Source of the DNA: Lactonifactor longoviformis DSM 17459
GTDB taxonomy: Bacteria; Bacillota; Clostridia; Lachnospirales; Lachnospiraceae
NCBI RefSeq assembly: GCF_900129135.1
Contig: NZ_FQVI01000025.1
Coordinates: 1-64,000, forward strand
Reading direction: 5' to 3'
DNA length: 64,000 bases
The notes beneath the pieces are model-generated. The model saw only the letters and a list, made by a program, of their open reading frames with translations, did not search any database and was not told the DNA's origin. Positions 1 to 8,987 of this stretch are shown piece after piece (positions within the stretch are counted from its first letter, which is position 1; each line of letters begins with the position of its first letter). A program made the translations under genes and the position numbers.

Positions 1-3000
1 TTTGCCATGCTCTCATTGATAAGTCCTGCAGAGGCCATCCTTCTCTCAAAGCTGTCACCGGTTCTTCTTGCTTCCTGTTTAGCTTCCTCTGCCTCCTGCA
101 CAGGCTGCACGTCTTCGCTCTGATCCTCCGCTTCCGATTCCTCTCCGGCAGGGTCCGCCTGCGGCTCCTGCGGGTCAGTCTCCTCAGGCACTTCCTCCGG
201 CAGGGGAGTGTCCTCCAGCATCTGTGCACTGGCAGCATTCTCTCCCATTACCACAAAGGCGTCCAGGCTCACATAGCTTCCCGAAGAGGCAGGATTTTTA
301 TCTCCTGTGTGCTCAACCGTAATCGTGTGTTCACTTACATCCTCCCAGGTCTGCTCATAGAGCACCTCGTATACCTGAGTTCCTGTGGCTGCGTCTGCAT
401 CGTACAGATCGATTTCCTCAGGAGTGCCCTCATCTACAGTAATTCTTACAATTCCCTGGTTATTTTCCTTTGCACCAACCCAGCGCACTCCGCTGCCGGT
501 AAAGGTGAATGCCACTTTCGCGTTATTTTTAGCCAGATAGGTTACGGATTTGCCATAGGCATTTGCCGTCCAGCTCTTGTCCTGATCGGTAAAATAATCG
601 GTACCTTTTTCTCCCGTAAACTGGAAGTCCGGAGAGTCCGCTATAATGTCATAGAAGGTAAAGCTTCCCACTTCCAAAACATTACTCTTAACCGGATCTT
701 TCGCCGTCTCCCCGCGCATGAGAGTTGCGGTGCAATATACTTTATTGCCGTCCAGTCCGGAGACATCAAGAGTCTCGCCTGTTTCCCCCTCGATGGCCTG
801 GGCTTTTGAGTCCGGGTCTCCTGCTGCAATGCGGTACCACTGAAGCCCTACCGATGTACTTTCATCTGCATTGCGGACATCATAAGTAACTTTAAGCTGA
901 GCATCTCCATCCTCAGAAATTGTTACGTTAGACAGGGATGAGACTGTCTCTGTGGAATAGTTAGCTCCATTCGTCAGGCGGACAGTTGCTGTTCCCTTCG
1001 TCCCCTTTGCCAGTTTGCCTGCTATCCCTGTATAATTGCCCCATCCAAGGTTCGGATAGTACCACTGATTATTGATAATCAGCTGCGCTTTCTCCGTTGC
1101 CTGCGTGTCATCGCCGCTGAGAATTTCAAAAGCATCTACTACAATACAGTTAGCATTTCCCCCTGAAGTTTCAAGCTTGATAGTATGCTCTCCATTCTCG
1201 AGTCCGTCAACGCTGTATATTACACTCTGTTTCAGTTCATTTCCAAGATCGCTGTAAGTATCAATCTCTTCCATAAACTCTCCGTCAATATAAACTTTTA
1301 CCTTACCTACATTTTTCTGTTTTGATCCTATATAACGTATTCCTGTTCCCTCAAAGGTTAACTCGCAGGAATCCCCCAGCTTTGTACTGAAAGTTTCTGT
1401 TCCCGCATAGTCAGCACTGGAGTCATAGGTTCCCCATCCGCCTGTGTACTTAATCCTGGCATCTCGGTCATCAATATATCCCAAGTCATAATTAATGCCA
1501 ACCCTGGCCGCTACCTTTGCGTCCTGCGACTCTACACTGACTCTTGGAGAATCCTCCTGTGTCCCGTAATTTACATTATAGTACCAAACATTTTCACGCA
1601 TCGTTTTAAAATCATTGGTTACCAGCCCGTTATTGGGATCCTCTGTGGCATAGACAAAGTAATTCTTCATATCGTCTTTCCATGGCCACTGAGGCAGTAC
1701 CCCGTACTGATCCGGTGTCTCGTCTGCACCTTCCCTGATTTTCAGTGCGGTTCCCTCATTACGCCCGATATGGTCCTCCGGATACGCACTGTAAAGGCCG
1801 TCGCGCAGCCAGCTTACGCTTTCCATATCCTTAGGAATATCAAAGCTGATTCCAACTTCTCTCAGGCCTGTCTTAGTCTTAGGCTCTGTGGTCAATGTAT
1901 AGTCCGTTGTAATGATCCCATTTCCGGATATCTTCATATCAAAGCGGACACCCTGTCCATTCTGATACGTTCCGTTTAAGGTGACAACCGCAAAATTATC
2001 CTGCAAGTCCACGGTAATCCCATTGGCTGCATCAGGTGTCCATTCGCCCAGGCTCATGCCTGTTACATGGAGGTAAGGACCGCCGGTAATCAGCGCGCCG
2101 TCTTTAAAGCTGCCGCTGGTGATGAGACCCGTCACTGTGCTGAATGCCACAGAGAACCCGTCTCCGCTTACGATAATCTCATTGGTATCTTCGTTTGATG
2201 AAATCAGCGGCGCCGTATCACTTGGAGGTGTAAAGTTATGCTGCACCTCGGCCAGCTCCACATTATACTCGTCGGCCATAAGTCCGTCAGGTGTATAGAA
2301 TTTCAGATTGACATTCCGGGCATCTTTCGATACGCCTGGTATTGCCAGCACACCCTCGCTGTGGGGCTCAATGCTTTCCTCTATTTCTATAGAACTGACG
2401 GCCCCGCCGTCTGCGGAATATTCCAGCTTCAGCTCATTGAAATTCGTATGATCAAACCAGTTCTTTACCGGGATATTCATAGTATCCCCGGATACATAGC
2501 AATTGTCCTCGTCCACGCGTACCGGAGAGTAAGCCTTTTTGGTCAGATAAGCCTCTGGTTTTTCTCTCAGATAGGCATCTAATACACTTCCCCATTCTCC
2601 GTATCCCGCAGTCTGTCCGTCTGAGTGGGACTGCCACCGTTCGTTTGTCCCTTCCGGGATGTAGAAGACATCGTCAATGCCTCCCCACAAAGCACCGCCT
2701 AACGCGCCGTCTGAAGTAAAGATATTTTCCCAGCCCTTTTTAACGCTTTCGCCCCAGAAGTTGCGGACATTTACATCTCTCTGGAGTTCATCCAGATTAT
2801 AGCACGGGATATGGGCGTATTCATCATGAAGCACCGGTTTATCACTTCTGCCCATTCCCCCGGTTACACTCGCATAGTGCGCACTGTAAATATCCACGAA
2901 TCCTGCAGGTTCCCCAGTATCCGGAAAGCTAAAAATGGTAGGACGGGTTGTATCCACATCTTTAAGGTAGTCCCGTTCGTCCTGGAATGCATTTCCGCCG

Positions 3001-4667
3001 GACTGAGAAGCCACTTTGCTGTAGTTGGATTCATTTCCCAGAGACCAGATAAGAATAGAGGGCCTGTTCCGATCCCGTTCTATCATCTCTGTAAACTGAG
3101 GAAGAAAATCCTCATATTTACTGCTTACATCCGCCCAGGGGCCCTGGAAACAAACAGCAGTCTCCTGCTCTACGTAGATTCCCAGCTCATCACAGGCATC
3201 CAGCAGATCTTCGGACGCCGGATAATGGGAGGTACGGATATGATTGATATTGGCTTTCTTATAAGCTTCAATCTCCGCATAGCTCTGTTCTCTGGTCATG
3301 GAACGTCCCAAATCATAGGACACATCATGACGGCAGGTACCACGAAGCTTCACCTCTTTGCCGTTTACATATACCTTGTTTTTATCTGTTCCGTCTTTTC
3401 CGCTGTACTGAATCTCACGGAATCCTACTTTTTCTTCATTTACCTGTACTGTCTTTCCGTCCACAGTCAGTGTACTTCTGAGTGTATAGAGATTGGGATG
3501 CTCTGCATCCCACTGCTTCGGGGATTGTACCGGAAGCGTCAGTTTTTTGGCGCCCGAAAGTTCCGCTGACTCTGCAATAAGCTGCACTGCCTCGTCTCTC
3601 TTTGCCCGCATTGCATCATATGCCTCTTGGGAATACTGCCCAGGCTGCCCGTCTTCACCCTCATACAGATTGTCTGCATTTTCGTCCAGTAAAACAGTGG
3701 CCTCCTCAATGAGCTCCGGAAGATTCTTAAGCTCTGCGGCGTCTCTTGTGAATTCCATCTCACCCGAAGTCACTACCTCTTCTCCGTCCAAAAGCTCCAC
3801 CTGAAGCTCAGCTTCCCCTGTTACCATTCCCACTTGGGCGGTTACTTCCAGGCTGGCGTCCGTAAAGGTCTCATCAAAATCGGTATTCACATGTGTCCTG
3901 GCTATGTAATCAAAAGGCATAGCCACCAGGCTCACATCCCGGTTAATGCCGCCCATATTGTGGTGGGCGTACTCTGTGGCGTTTGCCGGATTATTCACAG
4001 ACTTTCCCTCGGGATTCCAGATTCCCGGTGTTGTGGAGTACAGTTCTGCAACCCCCACAGTCATGGTAACGGTCTCCCCGGGCGCTGCATATTCCGTGAT
4101 ATCACAGTCCCAAGTGGTAAATCCTCCCACATGAGTCTGCAGATATTTCCCATTTATCCACACACGGGCATTGCTGTATACACCGTCAAACCTTACAAGG
4201 ACTCTGGTACCAGCAAAATCCTCCGGAACTGTAATTTCTCTTTGATAATAATACTCGTTGTTAGCCTGAATATCAAACCCCTGCATCAGAGGTTCTCCGG
4301 GAACCTTTATGCTCTGCCAGTCCCGTTCTGCCCAGGCGCTGAAGTCAAAGTCCTGATTCTCCTCTGTGGGGGCAGGAACACCTCCGGGATCGGTATAATC
4401 AGGTATGTCATAGAGATACTCCCAGGTTCCGTCACCGGTCGTCTCGTTCAGAGTGATTTCACTGTTTTCCACCCCGGAAAGAGCTTTTGCTGCTTTCGGA
4501 ATCACCGGTGTCTCCCACACATCACTGCCAATCTTGACATCCTCCACCTGTGCCTTCGGCGCCTCCTCCGAGGGGGGCGTATTGTCTGCCAGGGCAGGCA
4601 CGCTGCCCAGCTGCAGGGATATCACACCCGTCATCATAAGGCTCAACGTTCTTTTCCATTTTCCCAT
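1..4667 (-). CDS. Secreted multidomain glycoside hydrolase family 2 beta-galactosidase (3' end beyond window)
   Basis: An extracellular retaining beta-galactosidase-type enzyme, at least 1555 residues, cut by the left edge. The start ATG (4665-4667) follows GAAGGAGGA at 4677-4685. Residues 1-26 are a signal peptide ending in ALA. The GH2 sugar-binding domain comes next, then a sandwich domain interrupted by a helical insert at about 305-370. The TIM barrel has the family motif around RTSHYPAS, with acid/base Glu546 in GNES and nucleophile Glu616 in HDEYAH. A region resembling the beta-galactosidase small-chain domain follows, then two related beta-rich modules (about 1065-1185 and 1340-1475) sharing the pattern TGxGxRxxGxKxxNxG, and finally an acidic Glu/Pro-rich tail (about 1480-1535) that may reach the wall or an anchor. 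Both catalytic residues are in frame with the start, so I see no frameshift. The exact sugar is not determined. Confidence 0.9.
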   Translation of the reverse strand, partial: MGKWKRTLSLMMTGVISLQLGSVPALADNTPPSEEAPKAQVEDVKIGSDVWETPVIPKAAKALSGVENSEITLNETTGDGTWEYLYDIPDYTDPGGVPAPTEENQDFDFSAWAERDWQSIKVPGEPLMQGFDIQANNEYYYQREITVPEDFAGTRVLVRFDGVYSNARVWINGKYLQTHVGGFTTWDCDITEYAAPGETVTMTVGVAELYSTTPGIWNPEGKSVNNPANATEYAHHNMGGINRDVSLVAMPFDYIARTHVNTDFDETFTDASLEVTAQVGMVTGEAELQVELLDGEEVVTSGEMEFTRDAAELKNLPELIEEATVLLDENADNLYEGEDGQPGQYSQEAYDAMRAKRDEAVQLIAESAELSGAKKLTLPVQSPKQWDAEHPNLYTLRSTLTVDGKTVQVNEEKVGFREIQYSGKDGTDKNKVYVNGKEVKLRGTCRHDVSYDLGRSMTREQSYAEIEAYKKANINHIRTSHYPASEDLLDACDELGIYVEQETAVCFQGPWADVSSKYEDFLPQFTEMIERDRNRPSILIWSLGNESNYSKVASQSGGNAFQDERDYLKDVDTTRPTIFSFPDTGEPAGFVDIYSAHYASVTGGMGRSDKPVLHDEYAHIPCYNLDELQRDVNVRNFWGESVKKGWENIFTSDGALGGALWGGIDDVFYIPEGTNERWQSHSDGQTAGYGEWGSVLDAYLREKPEAYLTKKAYSPVRVDEDNCYVSGDTMNIPVKNWFDHTNFNELKLEYSADGGAVSSIEIEESIEPHSEGVLAIPGVSKDARNVNLKFYTPDGLMADEYNVELAEVQHNFTPPSDTAPLISSNEDTNEIIVSGDGFSVAFSTVTGLITSGSFKDGALITGGPYLHVTGMSLGEWTPDAANGITVDLQDNFAVVTLNGTYQNGQGVRFDMKISGNGIITTDYTLTTEPKTKTGLREVGISFDIPKDMESVSWLRDGLYSAYPEDHIGRNEGTALKIREGADETPDQYGVLPQWPWKDDMKNYFVYATEDPNNGLVTNDFKTMRENVWYYNVNYGTQEDSPRVSVESQDAKVAARVGINYDLGYIDDRDARIKYTGGWGTYDSSADYAGTETFSTKLGDSCELTFEGTGIRYIGSKQKNVGKVKVYIDGEFMEEIDTYSDLGNELKQSVIYSVDGLENGEHTIKLETSGGNANCIVVDAFEILSGDDTQATEKAQLIINNQWYYPNLGWGNYTGIAGKLAKGTKGTATVRLTNGANYSTETVSSLSNVTISEDGDAQLKVTYDVRNADESTSVGLQWYRIAAGDPDSKAQAIEGETGETLDVSGLDGNKVYCTATLMRGETAKDPVKSNVLEVGSFTFYDIIADSPDFQFTGEKGTDYFTDQDKSWTANAYGKSVTYLAKNNAKVAFTFTGSGVRWVGAKENNQGIVRITVDEGTPEEIDLYDADAATGTQVYEVLYEQTWEDVSEHTITVEHTGDKNPASSGSYVSLDAFVVMGENAASAQMLEDTPLPEEVPEETDPQEPQADPAGEESEAEDQSEDVQPVQEAEEAKQEARRTGDSFERRMASAGLINESMA

Positions 4668-4697
4668 TACTGAAATTCCTCCTTCTTCTGAAACCTG

Positions 4698-4733
4698 CCA
4701 AAGGGAAGGCCTGAGCTTTAGCCCTCCCTTTGG
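4698..4733 (-). promoter_or_regulatory. Leader hairpin before the beta-galactosidase
   Basis: A stem CCAAAGGGA/TCCCTTTGG (4698-4706 with 4725-4733) lies in the predicted 5' leader, just before the ribosome binding site of the beta-galactosidase gene. No T-run follows on the minus strand, so it is more likely an mRNA-stability or translation element than a terminator. Further upstream the motifs ACTTAGT (4746-4752) and ACTAAGT (4780-4786) form an inverted pair that could be an operator. Confidence 0.45.
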
Positions 4734-4839
4734 GCGCAGTTCAATTACTTAGTTACAAAGAAGACTTAAGCGAATCTTACTAAGTATTCTACCTGTCTTC
4801 TCACGGGAAAGCTTCCGGAATTAGGAACAGGAGGCACTA

Positions 4840-4965
4840 TTTTGTACAATATTCGGAATTCATCTTATTACAATAAAAAATGGGAGCCTTATACGCTTAA
4901 TCCTCAGAATTCCCGTATAAGACTCCGTTACTGTTATTGTACAAAAAAAATTTCTAGTTCCGAAT
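4840..4965. repeat. Compound inverted-repeat segment
   Basis: TTTTGTACAAT (4840-4850) is inverted at 4936-4946, and ATTCGGAA (4851-4858) is inverted as TTCCGAAT at 4958-4965. The strong hairpin at 4883-4926 lies between them. Together they fill most of the 306-base gap between the beta-galactosidase and the RraA gene. It may be a terminator combined with operators, or a small palindromic element. No coding sequence is seen here. Confidence 0.45.
4873..4926 (-). terminator. Terminator of the oxidative sugar operon
   Basis: A 13-bp stem (GGAGCCTTATACG at 4883-4895 with its near-complement at 4914-4926, one mismatch) is followed on the minus strand by ATTTTTTATT. It sits about 50 bases after the RraA stop codon, so it probably ends that operon before the beta-galactosidase gene. 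Confidence 0.75.
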
Positions 4966-4973
4966 ACTTCACA

Positions 4974-5663
4974 TCACATAATCCCGTGCCTGTCAAAGGA
5001 TTCCCTGGCACCCATGCCGCCCCGGATGGCCTCTGCCACCATTTTTTCACCTGTGGCCTTCTCCCAGGCACGTGTAATTGCCTCCCTCTCGATCTCCTTT
5101 GGAATTACCAGAACTCCGTCTAAATCCCCAAAAATGATATCTCCGGGATAGATTCTTACTCCTTCGATTTCAATCGGCACTCTGTAATCAATCACCTTAC
5201 CCCTCGGCCCCTGATCCTGTGCATACCGCCCATAGGAAAAACAGGGAAATCCCAATTCCAGGATCCCTTTAGTATCCCTGTGAAACCCATTAGCTACCGC
5301 TCCTGCCGCTCCCAGGATCTGCATCCTGGTACACATCAGTTCTCCTACCAGTGCATACGAAGGAGAGGAACCGGCACAGATATAGACTTCATCCTTTTTC
5401 AGATCATCCAAAGCTTCCAGCATCAGCCCAAAGGGTTTTTTCATAATCGGATTCTGCCCCTCAGACAGCTCTTCAAATGCATCTGCCTCCAGCACTGTCA
5501 TGGCCCTTCCTGCCAGAACCATGTCCATATCCAGCGGCTGCAGGCGGGAGGGGAGAAACTGGTGGAAATAGTGCATCTTGTCCAAAATATCTCCCAGCAC
5601 TGCAGAGTACAGCTCTTTTCTCATCAATTCAAATAACTCACTGTCATTGTTCCATGTAATCAT
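4974..5663 (-). CDS. RraA-family (HMG/CHA-type) aldolase-like protein
   Basis: A 229-residue member of the RraA / 4-hydroxy-4-methyl-2-oxoglutarate aldolase fold. The family signature GAAGAVANGFHRD is at 118-130 (substrate-binding Arg129, metal-binding Asp130), followed by GD-LDGV near 179-184. These enzymes split 4-hydroxy-2-oxoacids into pyruvate and a carbonyl compound or decarboxylate oxaloacetate. AAGGAGAGG precedes the ATG. It is the last gene of a four-gene operon with IlvD-type dehydratase, SDR and SMP-30 lactonase, which makes an aldolase acting on a 2-keto-3-deoxy sugar acid the simplest role. The RNase E inhibitor role of E. coli RraA is unlikely here. Confidence 0.8.
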   Translation of the reverse strand: MITWNNDSELFELMRKELYSAVLGDILDKMHYFHQFLPSRLQPLDMDMVLAGRAMTVLEADAFEELSEGQNPIMKKPFGLMLEALDDLKKDEVYICAGSSPSYALVGELMCTRMQILGAAGAVANGFHRDTKGILELGFPCFSYGRYAQDQGPRGKVIDYRVPIEIEGVRIYPGDIIFGDLDGVLVIPKEIEREAITRAWEKATGEKMVAEAIRGGMGARESFDRHGIM

Positions 5664-5676
5664 TTGCCTCTCCTTT

Positions 5677-7344
5677 TCATTCAGCTACGGCCCCCTCGGC
5701 CGCAGATTTGCTTATCCTTCTGTATGTATTCAGATAACCGTCAGCCAGCTTCTTTTCTGCAGGCTTCCAGTTCTTTCTGCGCTTTTTTAGCTCCTCCTGC
5801 GAAACCTTCAGTTCAAGTCTGCGTCCCGGCACATCGATCCGGATCTCATCCCCGTCTTCCACTAACCCGATCGTCCCCCCCTCATATGCTTCCGGGGATA
5901 TATGTCCTACAAAGCATCCTCTGTTAGAACCGGAAAACCTTCCGTCAGTTACTATGGCGCAGGAGGAAGCAAGTCCCATTCCCTCCAGACACTTCATGGG
6001 ACGGTACATCTCAGGCATCCCGGGGCCCCCTTTAGGTCCCTCATATCTCAGAACAATAATTGTCCCGGGTGAAACTTCACCCTTTAGGATTGCCCTGCAG
6101 GCCTCCGGTTCACTTTGATAGACTTTTGCGGTACCTGCCATGCGCATCAATTCACAGGGAATTGCCGCCGGTTTTACCACTCCCCCCAGGGGGGCCAGAT
6201 TTCCGGTCAGAACCGCAACACCGCCGTCCCGGTGAAACGGCTCTTCTCTGGTCTTTATCACTTCTCTTCGTCCGGTATAGGAAGCTCTCTCCAAATTGCT
6301 GCTCAAGGGTTCCCCGGTCACTGTCATGCATCTGCAGTGCAGCATAGGTTCCAGCTCCTTCATCACCGCCTGCACTCCCCCTGCCTCATAAAAATCAACC
6401 ATATCATAGGGAGAAGCCGGATATACAGACGCTACCTGAGGCACCTTTCTGCTGAAAACGTCAAACCGTTCAAGGGAAAGAGCGCCCAGCCCAGCCTCCT
6501 TATGAATGGCCTGAAGGTGCATGATTGCATTTGTGGACCCCCCCATAGCCATCAAAAGAACAATAGCATTCTCTATAGACTCTCTGGTAATAATGGTGCG
6601 GGAAGTAATTCCCCTTTTTACCAGTCCCATAACCGCAGTTCCGGTCTCATAGGCAATCTGCAGGCGTTTTGCGTAGACGGCCGGTATCACAGCACTTCCG
6701 GGAAGACTCATCCCCATAGCCTCCGCCATACACCCCATTGTATTTGCAGTTCCCAGCATTGCGCAGGAACCTGCACAGGGTTCGGCCAGATTTTCGATGT
6801 CGGAGAACTCCTCTTCCGTTATTTCTCCCCGCTGCTTCCATCCCACAGCCTCCGTGACAATATTACCGTCATAATGTTTCCCTTTATAACAGGCCGGCAT
6901 CATAGGGCCGCTGTTGCAGAATACCGCGGGCAGATCCAGTCTGGCTGCAGCCATCAAAAGCCCGGGCACAATTTTGTCGCAGGATCCGAGCAGTACCAGG
7001 CCGTCAAACCTGTGGGCTCTCACCATACATTCCACAGAGGCAGTGATTAAATCCCGCGAAGGAAGGATGTAGCGCATTCCCTCATGTCCTTCTGCAATGC
7101 CGTCGCAGGGTGCGATTGTCCCGAACGTCATGGCAGTCCCCCCTGCGGCTTCAATCCCTTTTTCCGCCTGCCGGCAGAGCTCATTGATATTGTAATGTCC
7201 CGGAGTCGCATTGGTGTACGTATTTACAATACCAATCAGAGGCTTTGAGAGGGCTTCATCCGTAAAACCCATGGACTTGTACAAAGCCCTTTTCAGAGCA
7301 CCCGCGTCCCCCTGAAGCAAATGGTTATAATATGTTTTTTCCAT
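5677..7344 (-). CDS. IlvD/Edd-family dehydratase, probably for a sugar acid
   Basis: A 555-residue iron-sulfur dehydratase of the dihydroxy-acid dehydratase / 6-phosphogluconate dehydratase family, of full family length. Likely cluster cysteines are at 80, 122 (GSCDK) and 194 (EPCAGSCAML). The C-terminal swivel domain carries VTDGRFSGSNRGCFVGH. Members of this family also dehydrate xylonate, arabinonate, gluconate and galactonate to 2-keto-3-deoxy acids. No other branched-chain amino acid gene is nearby, and the neighbours are SDR (2 bases upstream), lactonase and RraA aldolase. I therefore infer sugar-acid dehydration rather than valine/isoleucine synthesis. Confidence 0.88.
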   Translation of the reverse strand: MEKTYYNHLLQGDAGALKRALYKSMGFTDEALSKPLIGIVNTYTNATPGHYNINELCRQAEKGIEAAGGTAMTFGTIAPCDGIAEGHEGMRYILPSRDLITASVECMVRAHRFDGLVLLGSCDKIVPGLLMAAARLDLPAVFCNSGPMMPACYKGKHYDGNIVTEAVGWKQRGEITEEEFSDIENLAEPCAGSCAMLGTANTMGCMAEAMGMSLPGSAVIPAVYAKRLQIAYETGTAVMGLVKRGITSRTIITRESIENAIVLLMAMGGSTNAIMHLQAIHKEAGLGALSLERFDVFSRKVPQVASVYPASPYDMVDFYEAGGVQAVMKELEPMLHCRCMTVTGEPLSSNLERASYTGRREVIKTREEPFHRDGGVAVLTGNLAPLGGVVKPAAIPCELMRMAGTAKVYQSEPEACRAILKGEVSPGTIIVLRYEGPKGGPGMPEMYRPMKCLEGMGLASSCAIVTDGRFSGSNRGCFVGHISPEAYEGGTIGLVEDGDEIRIDVPGRRLELKVSQEELKKRRKNWKPAEKKLADGYLNTYRRISKSAAEGAVAE

Positions 7345-7346
7345 AT

Positions 7347-8120
7347 TTAGTCCTCCACAAAGTCATTGGCAGCCACCACCGGAAGAGTAGCTCCCCCGTC
7401 TATAACAAGAGTGGTGCCCGTAATGTACGCCGCATCCTCCGAAGCCAGATATACCACCCCTTTTGCTATTTCTGTTGTTGTGGCAAAACGGTGCAAAGGC
7501 AGTTTATCCGCCGCCTTTCTCCGCTTATCATCAGGCGCCCAGCCCACATCTGTATATCCGGGGGCCACCGCCGCCATGCGGATTCCATAGAAAGAAAGCT
7601 CCATCGCCGCATTTCTGGTGAATTTTGAGACCGCCGCCTTAGTGGACGCGTAGATCGTAGCATTGGGCCAGCATCCCTCTACCTGGTTAGAGGAGATATT
7701 AATAATAACCCCCTTTACCTTGTGGGCAATCATATTCCTGGCTGCAATCTGGCTGCTGAAAAACACTCCCTTCCAGTCAGTAGCTGTCATATGGTCAAAC
7801 ATTTCCTCTGTAGCGTCCAGAAAAGCAACCTCACTGCTGATCCCGGCATTATTGACCAAAACATCAATGACAGGAAATACAGAAAACACCTTTTCATACA
7901 TAGACTTTATATCTTCCATTCTGGACAGATCTGCGTATACCGGAAAAGCTTCCACCCCCATAGCTTCCGCTTCCCGGCAGAGACGCATTGCTGCAGCCTC
8001 GTCACTTCTGTAGTTTACTGCAATGTTATATCCCGCTTCCGCCAGGCAGTATGCCGTCTGGCGTCCGATTCCCTTCGCTGCCCCTGTGATAAGGGCTGTT
8101 TTTCTTCTTTTACTTTCCAT
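7347..8120 (-). CDS. Short-chain dehydrogenase/reductase, probable sugar 1-dehydrogenase
   Basis: A 257-residue classical SDR. The NAD(P)-binding motif TGAAKGIG is at 12-19, NNAG at 90-93, the catalytic Ser at about 143 and the catalytic pair Tyr157/Lys161 in YASTK. The C-terminal TGTTLVIDGG motif is also typical. In this operon, together with the SMP-30 lactonase that overlaps it by 11 bases, the expected reaction is oxidation of an aldose at C1 to its lactone. Substrate and cofactor preference cannot be read from the sequence. Confidence 0.87.
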   Translation of the reverse strand: MESKRRKTALITGAAKGIGRQTAYCLAEAGYNIAVNYRSDEAAAMRLCREAEAMGVEAFPVYADLSRMEDIKSMYEKVFSVFPVIDVLVNNAGISSEVAFLDATEEMFDHMTATDWKGVFFSSQIAARNMIAHKVKGVIINISSNQVEGCWPNATIYASTKAAVSKFTRNAAMELSFYGIRMAAVAPGYTDVGWAPDDKRRKAADKLPLHRFATTTEIAKGVVYLASEDAAYITGTTLVIDGGATLPVVAANDFVED

Positions 8121-8964
8121 ATCTTTCTGCTTTCTCTCCTCTTACCTGTAATTTACAACGGTACACCTCACCTCCGCTGCCGGTTTCATCCCTGGCAGTG
8201 GTAATATAAAGCATATCCATATTCTTCCCTCCAAACGTACAGCAGCTCACATTCCGGTCAGGAACTTCCAGTTCCCTGAGAATGCTGCCCGTCCCGGCAT
8301 CGCAGCAGACTACCCGTCCGCCGCCCCACATAGCAATCCACAGTTTTCCCTCTGCATCCATACACATACCGTCCGGTACGCCCTGAACCCCTCCCAGATC
8401 CACTGCTGTGCCCGTCCTTTCCAGAACAAACTCTTCTTTTACCGCATAGGCATCCACCCTTCTGGTTGGGGTATCTATATGGTAGAATGTCTTATAATCT
8501 TTTTTCCAGCACAGGCCGTTGGGAATGGTATAGCCCGGATATCGGCTTCTTATAAAACCGTTCTCTATACAATAAAGGCTGCCCTTCCCCCGGGCGTGCT
8601 CTCCCTGGGAAATCTCCATACTGCCCACCCACAGCCTCCCCCTTGCGTCACATTTTCCGTCATTGTACCGGAGTCCCCATTCCAGACCGCTGTCAGCAAT
8701 CTTCACCGCTGTTTTCTGTCTGAAGTTTACCCGGTACAATCCGTCAGGCAGCGCTGCCGCCAGAGTACCTGAAGGTTCCAAAACAACACATCCTATGTAA
8801 TCATGCATTTCCATCATAAGAAGCGTCTCCGTGTCAGGAGCATATTGATACAGTTTTCGGAATTCAATATCTATAAAATATAAAACCTGTAATATTTCGT
8901 CCCAGACACAGCCTTCCAGCAGCATTCCCTGCAGATTCGTTATTTTTTCCATCTTTTGCACCAT
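8110..8964 (-). CDS. SMP-30/gluconolactonase-family lactonase
   Basis: A 284-residue six-bladed beta-propeller of the SMP-30/Gnl/LRE family. Metal ligands are recognisable: Glu17 in LLEG, Asn in RYNDGKCD, Asn in IPNGLCW and Asp in VPDGMCMD. These enzymes hydrolyse sugar lactones to acids. It is the first gene of the oxidative operon. The start codon is uncertain, because the upstream AAGG is distant and a second ATG lies four codons later. The promoter region carries a good TATAAT and a large inverted repeat. Confidence 0.85.
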   Translation of the reverse strand: MVQKMEKITNLQGMLLEGCVWDEILQVLYFIDIEFRKLYQYAPDTETLLMMEMHDYIGCVVLEPSGTLAAALPDGLYRVNFRQKTAVKIADSGLEWGLRYNDGKCDARGRLWVGSMEISQGEHARGKGSLYCIENGFIRSRYPGYTIPNGLCWKKDYKTFYHIDTPTRRVDAYAVKEEFVLERTGTAVDLGGVQGVPDGMCMDAEGKLWIAMWGGGRVVCCDAGTGSILRELEVPDRNVSCCTFGGKNMDMLYITTARDETGSGGEVYRCKLQVRGEKAERYGK

Positions 8965-8987
8965 TTCTTTCTATACCTTCTTCCTCC

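Noticed and set aside
2811-3569. A 252-codon open frame on the plus strand inside the beta-galactosidase gene
   Set aside because: It lies opposite the catalytic domain of the GH2 enzyme, whose catalytic motifs, start and signal peptide are clear. The translated frame shows no domain.
6115-7050. A 311-codon plus-strand open frame
   Set aside because: Antisense to the IlvD/Edd dehydratase with its cysteine motifs; the frame has no recognisable motif.
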